Below, in pieces: positions 12,540 to 23,384 of a stretch of 64,000 bases of DNA (position 1 is the stretch's first letter; every line of letters begins with the position of its first letter). The notes under the pieces are model-generated. The model saw only the letters and a list, made by a program, of their open reading frames with translations, had not been told where the DNA came from and did no database searches. The stretch is from assembly GCA_029532415.1 (NCBI GenBank), contig JAQOTA010000033.1, positions 558,001-622,000 on the forward strand, read 5' to 3'. The translations under genes were made by a program, and so were the position numbers. The DNA comes from Marasmius tenuissimus. Its lineage: Eukaryota; Basidiomycota; Agaricomycetes; Agaricales; Marasmiaceae.

Positions 12540-13300
12540 GCCGCCTCGAGATAGAAGAGTTCAGCCGAGTTCTATTGACGATCATTAGCGGTAAGTTACA
12601 CGGGTCTCACGGCTGGAAGGAAGCAGTGAGCCAGAGGTTGACGAGATATGCTAACATTGGCATACGAACACTAAACCTACACCTCTTTTCTGAGAGAGAC
12701 CAGATGAATTGGACACATAAGCTACGGGTGGAGATCAGCGAGTACACTCAGGCTCATCCTTCCAATCAAATAGTGCCCGAGCCAAGGGTTGAAAGAGTAA
12801 ACTAGAGGCAGAGGAATGGCACTCCCCGATCCTTCAAGTCTAGAAATGGCACACTGAATATTCCTGACCACGACCTCTGCACTGTAGAGGAGCAGAGAAA
12901 AGGCTCAGTCCACTACCGAATGTGTCTAAGTGTATCCTTGCTATTGGTCCATCAAGGGTACAATCAGCCCGGGTAGAAGATCCTGAAGGCTGAGCGCTCG
13001 CTATAATAAGGAACTGTAAAGTCCACACGAAGCCAAACAGTTGAAACCGATTTGCTGGTTCCGAAATATGAGACCGCTAGGGTTTCGAGGGGAACGTCCC
13101 GTCTGATTGAGATCATCAACAAATCTATCCTTGTTTCACGATACGAGGGCGCAAATATTAGGTTGATGCTGGAGTCTGAAAACAGTGGACATAGATGCGA
13201 CGCTCTCGCGATAAACGGGTATCGAACTGATAGAACAGCATGACACACCGTATTCGCAAGGGTCGCTGCGAGGGACAGATTGCCTGCTAGATAGTCAGTT
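12540..13300. repeat. Diverged repeat (relic B)
   Basis: Counterpart of pieces of the 6.99-8.33 kb region, as described there. No intact frame. The end of the segment (ATAGAACAGCATGAC at about 13220) is shared with 7007-7023, but in a different order relative to the other shared block, so rearrangement followed duplication. Confidence 0.4.
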
Positions 13301-14760
13301 GTGAAATCTATTTTCTATTGTGGTCCCTCTGCTGCCGTATCCTGTACAAGCATGTACAGCAGTCAGTGTAGATATGCACAGCCAGTAGGCACCATCGAGT
13401 AACCCCATGGGAGACGCGCCTGTACTTTTCAGAACGATCGTCAAATTGCATCGCAAGCTGTATTCCCATCTCCTGATTTCTGATGTGCGAAGCGGGTAAA
13501 GTGGTGATCATCAAATGGGGGCTCTCCAACGAAGTTCATGATGGATCGCAAAACAATCAACATTCGATTGTTAGAACATGATCATAGAGGCCGATCGAAG
13601 AACTTGAGATTGCTGGTATTTGCGCCTGGGAGGGTGGGATAAATTTAACCCAGAACGTCGCAGCAGCGCCAAAGCGTAGATAACGTTGCAGGCTTCCACT
13701 CCATCCTCGAGTACGACCATATCTCGAGTGAGGCGTGGACTCGGGCTCTGATAGAGGAGCACCCTTACGTGGCTTATTCAACGAGATACCATATGCTATA
13801 GCTAACGGCGAGATCAATGTAAAACTGATCTTCCTGATCCCGCTGAAAATGAAGGAGGAGACGAGCGTACAAAGTTGAAAATGGTATTTCGTTGTATTCT
13901 GCCTCCGAGTCTCACTTGTCGAAGAGGAGAACAGCGCTTGTTGGTGAAGAACGTACCAGACGTCGAGATACCGCTAGGGATGCGGATGCTTGACCTACAT
14001 ACGCGCCTTCCTTCTCCTATTGCGACGTGTGATTGGATAAGATAGAATGCCCAATATCCGAAGTCGCAGTACATAGCCAAGGTCGATGAATAGCGCAGAC
14101 GAGGTTCAGTTCTGGGCAGAGGGTATCTTTGAATATAGAGCGTGAGTTAGCAACGGACGTTGAATATACAGGTTTAATGTTTGATACTCACTTTAAACCT
14201 CAATTAGAAGGCGAAATCAACCACTATGTGTCACCGACTCCGAATTCTCGATCCAAGTCTTCTACTCCGACAGTGTATGATTCATCGTATGGTGCAAGTT
14301 TCCGCATGGAACGGGGTAAAAACAATAGTCGTGGAATTACCTGTCCCTCACGCCTACGCCTCGAGAGGTGTTATTACGTGGGTTCGCTATCCTTCTGACC
14401 AGAAACACGGGCGAGCGGGCAGTGCTAGTTGAATACGAACACCGGATATCGTAGCTACTGGTCTTTAGTTATTGCAATGTCGTCATCTTCGTCGGCCTAT
14501 GATCCTCCTGGCACTATAGTCGGGATCGGTCGTTGTTTTCCATCGGATGTTCGTAATCGAAGTGATTTCGAGATGGTGGGGAAGAGCCCGATCGTCGAGG
14601 TCCTCTGATCAAGTAAGATGGGTCACAAAGCGCCAGAAACAAAAGAATAGAAGACGTACTGGGAACCGTTTCAGCCGCCGAAAAGTCAAGAGTCACTAAT
14701 CGCTCGTTATCCTCCTTCACAACCTACCCGAGCGGATTTCCGTGGCCGATGCAGCTCAAC
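13300..14760 (+). pseudogene. Relic gene C, related to 21.7-23.1 kb
   Basis: Aligns collinearly, with many gaps, to 21.7-23.1 kb. The clearest shared blocks are CTTGACCTACAT, GAGGTTCAGT/AAGGTCCAGT, GGAACGGRGTRAARAA and a perfect CCGGATATCGTAGCTACTGGTCT at about 14443 and 22825. Read on the plus strand, both keep WNGVK followed by a hydrophobic stretch, so the ancestor was probably a plus-strand coding gene. Stops and frameshifts occur in every frame. I do not recognise the family. Confidence 0.5.
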
Positions 14761-16526
14761 CAGCGAAGCAGCTGCCTCCAAATGTAAACCTCCGTCGTTG
14801 GGAAATGACATCCATGACACCTAGTGGCCATTTCTAGCGATGTCCACGAATTCATTCTCAGCGTCTACAACAGTATAACGACTCAACGTCGACGTTCACA
14901 CGTTCAACCTGTAAGTAAGCAAAGCCCACTGACGATAGCTTCAAAACTCACTCTGTGAGCAAACCACCAAAGAATGAATTTTTCGGTGTCAAAGCCATGA
15001 CGTATGTTGGCTTTTCACCCTGGCTCGGAAAGAGGTTTCAGTCAGTCCTCCGGATAATCGAGCACGTCGTACTCACCGTGCACACTAGCCTTCGCCTGGC
15101 TATGCCCCATATAACCCTTTGATATAGTCTCGCCGATGTTTTCCCGAAATACTGAGTTCCTGAGAGGCGAAACATAAGGAAATGAATCGGAGGATGGTGG
15201 TGGTTGATGATGAAAGAAAATAAAGCCGGAGCGATTCGCGATCCGCGTGATCAAATTGATGCTAAGATCGCTATCTGAGATAAGGCCCGTCTGCTCTGTA
15301 CCACCACGACCCGGCACCGACCTATCGATTCCCGAGTTTGTCATGTACAACAAGAGCTTTGTTTCTTCTGCTCCAATACATCAAGAGCTCAAAATTCCCC
15401 AGATGCTCCTCACCTGTTTATACAGTAACACCCAACGAGTCGAGTTCTATATGCGAATCATCGCCGACCGAATCCATATGCCAGGTTTACGGGCAAAGCA
15501 GCTCAAAATTGTGTCAAGCACTTGGATTTCGCTAACTTTCACAGTAATTACTCTTCTTCTCTCTCTCTCTACGGCTCTTCTATCCACGCTAATAGTAAGA
15601 GCAGTCAACCGCTCAGAAAGGGCAATTTCCTGGCTGTCTATCCAATGTCCTCGAGCTCACGGAGCAGTTCCAGGGACCGTGAGTATCGACTATGTCAAGC
15701 TTCCACAGTAGTCTGTCACTAAATATCCATCATCAACCCTCATGAAGATCTGCACTTACTTCCACCCGGTCAACTCAGTATTGGTTCGCTTCCGAGTTGT
15801 GCCCTCGGAAGAGCGACTGGAGACTTGAGTAGTGGGTTTTATATCGCGCAACCCAGGAAGGCTAATAAACACGTTGCTATTGCCTGATGTGCTTCGATCT
15901 CACGGATTATCATGTCACCGATGTCTACTCACTGACACAACTCGTATTGATTTCACCTTACCTCCCAACATCCAACCAATCTTACAGATACCTATCATCC
16001 TCGTTGCCTTGACTGCCTCAGCGTCCTGTATTGGTAGTAAGTAAAGCTGCTCAAAGCCACAACATTACTCGACCGGAAGTCTCGAAGATATACGTATAAA
16101 GCGATGAACAGTGCTTACCGCCGCCCTCCGACGGTTACTGACCATAAATTTGTACCACAGCCTCCTCTCTGTCGGAAATGGACCAAGTCCGGGAAAACAC
16201 CGCCTCTCTCACAACAATTCCGTGTCTTGATATATGACCCCACTCACTAAGTAGTTCCCGACACTATTATCCAGTATTCAAACAACATTGTGATTCGGCC
16301 GTCGATCTCCAATTCTTTGTGTCTGAGTTTGGGTCGGATTCTGCGGGGATACAAATCAACGAAGAACATTTAATAGAGGGTGCCGGATTAACTACAGTCT
16401 ACAATAGATACATATACTGGGACTTGAACGGGTAACAAACAAGTACAGCATAATAAATCCATCAAATCCTGGTACGTGGATGGACCTCTCAGTTGACATT
16501 TCCGTGGGATCGCGCCTCATAGCTGC
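14761..16526. other. Gap without recognisable genes
   Basis: The longest open frame (15247-15711, plus, 154 codons) has a hydrophobic run near its end but no motif, no paralogue in the window and no supporting exon structure. A CT-rich tract lies near 15548-15570. I see nothing that supports a gene. Confidence 0.4.
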
Positions 16527-18157
16527 TCAAAGTGCTCTCGCCGGACTGTTAGAGCCTGCGTCTATCCCAGCCTTCTCTTCATCATGAGTGCCACTTCCTG
16601 AATTTTCAGCTCCACCGGACGATTCGGACTGTGCCTCGACGTCTCGCGCTTCGGAGTTGGTTTGAACAGGAGCCGTACCCGTCCCAACATGTAAGTTGAA
16701 TCGCAATGTAGAAAGAGTTCCAGCCCCCCGTGCGCCAGTGTGATTCTGCAGAGTATTGAAAACTCGGCAGCGAACAATCATGAGTGCGGGGGCAATTCCC
16801 TTCAAGTAAAATTAATAAATGGACGCGAGCAAATTCTGTTGAATGATACCCACCCCAGCTAAAGTTACCACTGGACCGAAGTTGATCGGAAGGCCTATCT
16901 CGCTAGCACTTTCAGTCACAGCGATATTCACAAAGCTCAGTGCGGGGTACAGAGCACCAGACTCGAGGCTATGGGTTACGACCAGTTAGTCATGAATGGG
17001 ATCAAAACGGATACGCACATGATAGACACGATCCTCTGCCAATAGAGTCCACGGGTACGACTACCGAGAGTTTCCGTCAATCCTCTAGAAAGCCACCATA
17101 TCCTCGATGCTTTTCAACAGAGTTTAGGGATAGTTTATATGGTACCATTGTGAAACTGCTGCTCACCAGTAAGTATTGTGATCAAGAGGTTGGTGGCCGC
17201 GTAACCTCCATTGTACACCTGTCTCATGGACGCCCCTTGTGAAACAAGTTGCCATTTGTGGGGATTAGCTGTATCGGTTGATCCGATAGACTCGAAGATG
17301 AGGGAAACAAAGCCGAGGACTGAGAAGACGACCAGCCGTGGTAGATATATCATATATACAATGATAGGTGACTTACCATTGAGTGAGGACGTGAGCGCGA
17401 ACAGCATTCCGATGCGTTTGTTGCGATTCCATACTATATAGCAACGGTGGATCTTGAGGGTACAGTTTTGCTTTGTTAGTCAATGTCAAAAGATGAGCGG
17501 ACATGAATGATACCAGCATCAAGTCTGCAAGGATGCTGGATTGATGTAAGTCAATTATGAGAAGTTGCGTAGAGAAACTGTGCTCGTTCCTTACTTTGCC
17601 ACGATTTGCAGGAATAACTGGCTTAACCTTCAGCAAGCCTTGAGCAACAATCAATAGTTTTTGAACCAAGGAGGTACATACTGTTCCGCGAAGCCGAGCT
17701 TGTCGACAGTAACATAGTCAAGTAACGCACTATCGTCCCCTGTCTGCAACGCGATGAAAGTAAAGATCATCTCGCGGATGGTATCGTGCGTGAAGAGGAC
17801 CGCATTGAGTGTCCCGGTAATGAACAGTGCCAACGTCGACCAGAAATATAGCCCGTGTGGGATTGTCCTCCCAAAAGACTCATCGTGTCGAGACTTTGTT
17901 AGGAGGTTCACGCACAAGATGAAGAGGAGAATATAAAAGCCTGGCGCAGGCAGTCAACATGCCAGAAAACCTGTGGTTTGACAACAAAAAGGCTCACCAT
18001 AAGCAAGGAACATGACCTTGAATCAATACTCAGTCACACCATTTTATACACAGGATATCCGATAGCCAAACGAAGCACTGACCGAAAACGTTGCGATAGG
18101 ATAAACCACAGCATGAGACAAAGAAAAATAGTCGGAATACTTGTAATGGCCGCTCAT
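16527..18157 (-). CDS. Seven-helix membrane protein, array copy 3
   Basis: Start MSGHYKYSDYFSLSHAVVYP at 18157. The exons encode VMFLAYG, FYILLFILCVNLLTKSRHDE, LYFWSTLALFITGTLN, an ADLML helix, HRCYIVWNRNKRIGMLFAL, VLGFVSLIFESIGSTD, VYNGGYAATNLLITILTG, IWWLSRGLTETLGSRT, LESGALYPALSFVNIAV and a tail from MIVRCRVFNTLQNHTG to the stop at 16527. No frameshift seen. The small exon between the second and third helices is longer here than in copy 4 (around GLLKVKPVIPA), so that border is uncertain. Unlike copies 1, 2 and 4 I find no clean TATAAAG upstream, only a T-rich TTTTTAAGG near 18226. Role unknown; the helix count and variable acidic C-terminus would fit a receptor-like protein, but that is only an inference. 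Confidence 0.7.
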
Positions 18158-19088
18158 ATTCCACTTGAAGTTGCTGGGATTCAGGTCGAACGTGGGTATG
18201 CTAAGCAACTATTATCGCCCTTGTTTTTAAGGTATCTTGTTTTAATGAGGACCTATCAGCGTCGGTGAGGCCACCCAATACGGAGATGTGTTTAGTGATT
18301 GTGATGGACCATGGAGCCACTCAGTCAGTGTTTTCCCATCAACAATATCTCGCTGGAAACATCGATAAACACCGCAAAAGAAGTTCAATCTTGTTTTCAG
18401 GCAATCGTGATGAGTCGTGTCTTATCTACAAGAGGTTGTTTCAGGCGAGATATATCACGCAACAGATAATTCAATAGACACAATCTTGAATTTACTCTAA
18501 TACTGATTTGGACGACAATGATCTCACCTGGCGATGGAACTTGCACTTATCCAGAGGGACACACTCCAATCTTAACTATGGGTTATCCCCTCTCATCGCC
18601 CGCTTTTCGGGTGATGAGTTCTTATCACGTAAAAGGACTCGGAGTAGGTTTCCCTCCGTGAATGTGGGAAGTTCCCAGCCACTTTTTCAGTCGGGAAAAC
18701 TTAAGTTTCCCTTTTGGAAAAGTATCTGCTCAATGAGGAAACTCCCCGGGGTAAAACAGCTCCTTTTCTAGAGGCCATAAATATACTAAATTCACACAGA
18801 ATTTTCCAGATTGCTTTTATGCTCGTTGATTTCAGCTTTGCAGCCTGTGGAAGGTGGGTGACGGCCCTGCGACTCAGGAATTAAGACCCCAAATGCCATC
18901 ATAGATATACATCCAAACTGGGAGAACGAGTAGGTACAACAGATATGGCGTAGCGGCTCCGCCCAGAGTACATAAATAGGCCTTTTTGTCGCGCTGGGAA
19001 GGCCACTCCCATGGGATCACCCCAATCATTCTGTCCCGAAGCGTTAGCCCAGTGGCTCGTTCCTCTCTCTTCATTGGGCCGACACAAG
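18158..19088. other. Gap between array copies 3 and 4
   Basis: Short open frames only. The stretch 18590-18760, with TTTTCGG, CTTTTGGAAA and similar runs, shows no motif. No feature supported. Confidence 0.4.
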
Positions 19089-20703
19089 TCAAAGTGCTCT
19101 TCCCAGGCTGCTAAATCGTATGTTCATCCCCTTCTCCTCATTATGAACACTATCTTCTCCATTTGAATCCTCGGTCGCGCCGGATAACTCAGTTTGTGCC
19201 TCGATGTCTTGTACTTGGGAACAAGTTTCATCAGGAGTCGTCTCCGTTCCGGCATTCGGGTTGAATTGTAACGTAGATAGAGCACCTGCTTCCCGAACGC
19301 TATGATTCTGTATGGTATTGAAAACTCGATAGCGGACGATCATGAGTGTGGGCGCGATACCCTGTGTCCAGTTGATTGATCAAATCGGGTGAGCGAACGT
19401 CAAGCGACACTCACTGCCACTAAAGTTACCGTCCCGGATAGATCGATTGGTACACCTATCTCACTAGCGCTCTCCCTTAGGGCGAGGTTTACAAAGCTAG
19501 CGATGGGGTACAGAGTTCCAGACTCGAGGCTTCGGAATCGACTCAGTCAGTTATGAGTCACATCAAATACGGAAACTCACATGATAGCCATAATCCTTTG
19601 ATACAATCTCCGAGTACCAGTGCCGAGAGATTCCCTTGCTTCCCTGGAACACCACCATATTCTCGATGCTTGAGATCCAAGATATGAAATAGTATTCGCA
19701 GTGTTACTATCCGTTACTTACCAGTAAGTGTTGTGATCAGAAGGTTAGCTGCCGCATGAGCGCCGTTGTACGCTTCTTTCAGATGGACCCCATAGAAATA
19801 AATTTGAGTGCCCCTTCTTGTGGTATCGGCTAGTCCGATAGCAATCACGACTATTGAAGCAACACCTAAGACTAAAGAGTCATTCAGCTTTGGAAGACAT
19901 AAATTGGGGGTAACAACGCACTGTTAATCAAGCAAGTCAGCATAAAGAGGATCCCAATACGTTTATTGCAACTCCAGACCATGTAGCATCTGTGGACCTT
20001 CAGGGGGTGCATTCCATCAGCTCAAGCAAGAAATGGAGTAGGGTTGGATGTTACCAGCATCAAATCTGCGAGGAAGCTGACAACGCAAGTGCCAAGTTTG
20101 AGATGAGATTCTTCCTAAGTACCAGTGAGATATACAGAGAGGTTTTGCTCACTTTGCTATGACAGCAAGCAATCCATTGATCGACCTTAGACCCCGTCAA
20201 AATTTGCCATGAGTGATGTAATGTAAGAGAGACTTACTCATCTGCAGTTTTGAGGTTGTCGTTGGTCACATATGTCCACATAGCACTGTCATCTCTTGCC
20301 TGCAGAGCAGTATATATAAAAGTCATTTCACGGACCAGATTGTGCGCGAAGAAAACAACATTCAATGTCCCGACCACAAACAGTGATACAGTTGACCAGA
20401 AATACAGGCCGTGTGGTGTTTCCTCCATTAGCTTGGTATTGTACCGAGATTTTGTGAGGACATTGATGCATAATATGAAGAGGAGGATGTAGAACCCTTT
20501 GGCGAACAGATTGACTTTCTTGAGGCTTTATTGTGATCATCAGGATAGCTCACCGTAAGCAAAGAACATGACCTCAAATCCCAAGTCAGTAATGGTGTTT
20601 CTAAGGGAAGGTGAAACACAGGACTCACCGAAAACGTTGCAATCGGATATATCACGACATGAGTCAAAGTGAAAAGCTCGGAGTACTCGAAGTGGTTGCT
20701 CAT
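19089..20703 (-). CDS. Seven-helix membrane protein, array copy 4
   Basis: The cleanest copy and the reference for the family. Exons, all with GT-AG borders that keep frame: MSNHFEYSELFTLTHVVIYP..., then VMFFAYG, FYILLFILCINVLTKSR through FYSTV-like helix LYFWSTVSLFVVGTLNVV and the REMTFIYTALQ block, INGLLAVIAK, FLADLML, HRCYMVWSCNKRIGILFML, LGVASIVVIAIGLAD, EAYNGAHAAANLLITTLTG, IWWCSREARESLGTGTRR, LESGTLYPIASFVNLAL and a final exon with VTLVA, then MIVRYRVFNTIQ and an acidic Ser/Thr/Glu tail to 19089. About 380 residues, seven hydrophobic segments, no signal peptide. TATAAAG lies 71 bp upstream. The family is common in Agaricomycete genomes as uncharacterised membrane proteins. Confidence 0.75.
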
Positions 20704-20773
20704 GATACCACTGCTCGACGGGCTCGGGAGGAACGTGGGGTATACTTACCGTATTACTACTATATTGTCCTAG

Positions 20774-20780
20774 CTTTATA
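20774..20780 (-). promoter_or_regulatory. TATA box of array copy 4
   Basis: TATAAAG on the minus strand, 71 bp before the start codon, matching copies 1 and 2. Confidence 0.55.
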
Positions 20781-21165
20781 GTGTCCAGGGTGGGGACATT
20801 TTGGTATCTATGATCACAGCATTTGGGTCAATATGTCGAGCATCACAAATCAGACAGAAGATGTTTGATTTGACCTAGATCTACGTTGCCCCGTATGAGA
20901 CCTACAGACGAGGGGCGCACCAGGGACAAAGGAGGTTTTGGACTGGTGATACCACCAGCCCTACTGAGACAGTGGAATGCCTTTTGTGCAAGGATTTTCA
21001 ACTTCTTTACGCAACTCAAATCTCATGGAGGCGTAGACACAGAATTTCACTGTCTCACTCAACATCGGGTCGGTGCGATAGTGAAGAGTGGATGCATCAT
21101 ATCGTGATGGAGACGATTGTTCTAGTGACTCTGGTTTCTCTTATCTTTTCCGTCCCGACATTCAG

Positions 21166-21205
21166 TCAGAAGGAGAGCGATATGATCAGAAGGAGAGCGA
21201 TATGA
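21166..21205. repeat. Two perfect tandem copies of a 20-mer
   Basis: The unit begins TCAGAAGGAGAGCG and is present twice, head to tail, with no mismatch (21166-21185 and 21186-21205). It lies in non-coding sequence and is probably a recent slippage duplication. Confidence 0.8.
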
Positions 21206-21639
21206 TCTCGTACTGTCGCGGGAGATACAAAGCTGAGAAGAGCGAATGGAGTGTGGTTCGACTTGTCCGTTAGTATGGAAAAAGGAAAGCGAGAAGGAAT
21301 GGCAAAAACGGAATGCCGGTTTGTTAGATTGGTCGTCATTAAGAACCTGAACAGGTTAGAAAGCTAGATAATAGCAAATCTGATCAGGTGGGGTGGCAAG
21401 ATCACCAGGATGAAAACGGTGGTACAAGATTCATGATAGAATCGCTAATTAGTGAAGCTCATTGCGACGTTATCGCGACAAGCGTACTTCTGAGTCGATA
21501 AAACAGTACGAACAGAATTTACGGCAAGGAAGCACACTCCGGAGCTTCTTGCATGAACGCTTTGCCCCTGTCAGCAGTCACTGTGAATGTCTAAGTCCAC
21601 GACCATTAGACACTGCCAAGTGATTTCACAGAGAACGTA

Positions 21640-23100
21640 CATATCCGCTCTCCGCGCCCTCGAGAATCACTGGGGGATCAGAAAACAGGATTTCTATCCA
21701 TCATATGTGGAGCAGGCCCCGTCCTGTGCTGTTCGGAAGCCGATTAATTATCGTGGATGGCGCCGGTGCAAAGTTCATGATGGACCCAGAACGGCTAGGC
21801 CGGGATGGTTGTACAAGCTGTTCGGCTTGAGGCTATGGGTGAGTATATGCAGTAGGGAGGATCGAGATAATAATGATGGCCACGGAATCGCGAGAAAAAT
21901 CAGTAAAGTCACTGATATGTATCGCCAGACGCCACACCAGTGCTTACGACAGACGGTGGCTTCCATTGTATCTAACTACATACAAGCTGAGTGGGCACTG
22001 TCAGATACGGGCGGCTATGTCCACCCTCCTTCTGACTCCTTCTGAATGACCGAGCCTCAAGTGAAGCATATCGATCGGGTACTGGTCGGGGAGAAGAGCG
22101 CCCGAGATGCCGTATGGCCTGGTTGATGGTAGTAGGTAAAACCCATTTCCTGATCTCGATGAAAACAAAGAAGAGCTCGAGGGTATGAAGGGAAGCTTGG
22201 TAGGTCATTGCATTCTGCTTCAAAGCGTCGATCATCGAGCGGGGAAGTGATGCGTGCTGGGAAACGTCTAGGTGTTGAGTCACTGCTTGGGACGCAAAGA
22301 CTTGACCTACATCCCTTATCCCGACCAGATCGCAGAAACTTTAACGATCCAGGTGCTCGTGTGGGAGGCGCCCGGGATTCGGTGAGGTTCACTGCGTAAT
22401 CGAATAGGAGTGTTCGTTGTCTGGGATTGTTAGTACTGCATAGCCGAGATTGATTAACAGCACAAACAAGGTCCAGTCCTGTGTTGAATGTTCTCAAATA
22501 GAAACCTTAGCAAGAGATACGGGTATTGACCTTAAAGAGTTGAGTTCAATACCCACTTCGATAGTAAGACCAAATCAAACACCACGCGTCGTCCGACTCC
22601 CAAATCCTGACCACGACTCCTCTACTTCAAGAGTATAATCCATCCTATGTCGTGAGGATTTCGCACTGTATTGGAACGGAGTGAAGAATGCAGTCCTAGG
22701 ATTGTTACTGCAGGCGCCTCTATGGCTCACGCTTCAAAAACCCGTTAATACGAGGGCTGACTGGGCTTCTGACCATGGAGTTCAAAGTTGGACGAGTAGG
22801 CGATTAGAGTTGAATATCGAATACCGGATATCGTAGCTACTGGTCTGCAGCCCTTGCATTATCCTCATCTTCATCGACTGTGAACGTCCGTGGCTATTCG
22901 TAGTCGAAATAATTTTGAGATGTCACTGGTCAGGAAGGAGCCCATCGACGTGGTTCTCCAATCAGGTATGATGGACGGTAACATCGTCATGTGTACCCTA
23001 CATCGAGGCCTACGGTCGAGGGGTCGCCTGAGGCCCATACCAAGAGATCCGGAGCCACGGCTTGAAATAAAATCAGCATTGCGGAGAAGACGTCGTGTGC
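21640..23100 (+). pseudogene. Relic gene D, related to 13.3-14.8 kb
   Basis: Counterpart of the relic at 13.3-14.8 kb. One plus-strand frame near 22660-22830 still reads YWNGVKNAVLGLLLQAPLW followed by a RADWASDHGVQSW-like stretch, and one upstream frame (22450-22638) lines up weakly with 14129-14260 of the other copy. Stops separate these pieces. The family is not one I recognise; a membrane segment is possible around the WNGVK block. Confidence 0.45.
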
Positions 23101-23384
23101 GTTGAGGTGAGAGTTGGACCAGCTGTGACTCGCGCTGCGTCAGGCTGCGTCATCGTCACATGAAATCTGAGTGACACTCACGTGAATGTTTCATTCAATT
23201 CAGTCGCGAGTGGGGCCTGGACCAGGGTTCCCTGTCAACTCATCGTCAACCATAACAACCTCAGTGACCTTGCGCGCTGAGTAATGGCTGGTATAGACTA
23301 CGTGTACAACCGATCGAGGTATAAATCGCTCGTTGACAAGAAATCTTGCCGCAAGAGCTCAAGAGCTCAAGTCCTAAAGAATCG

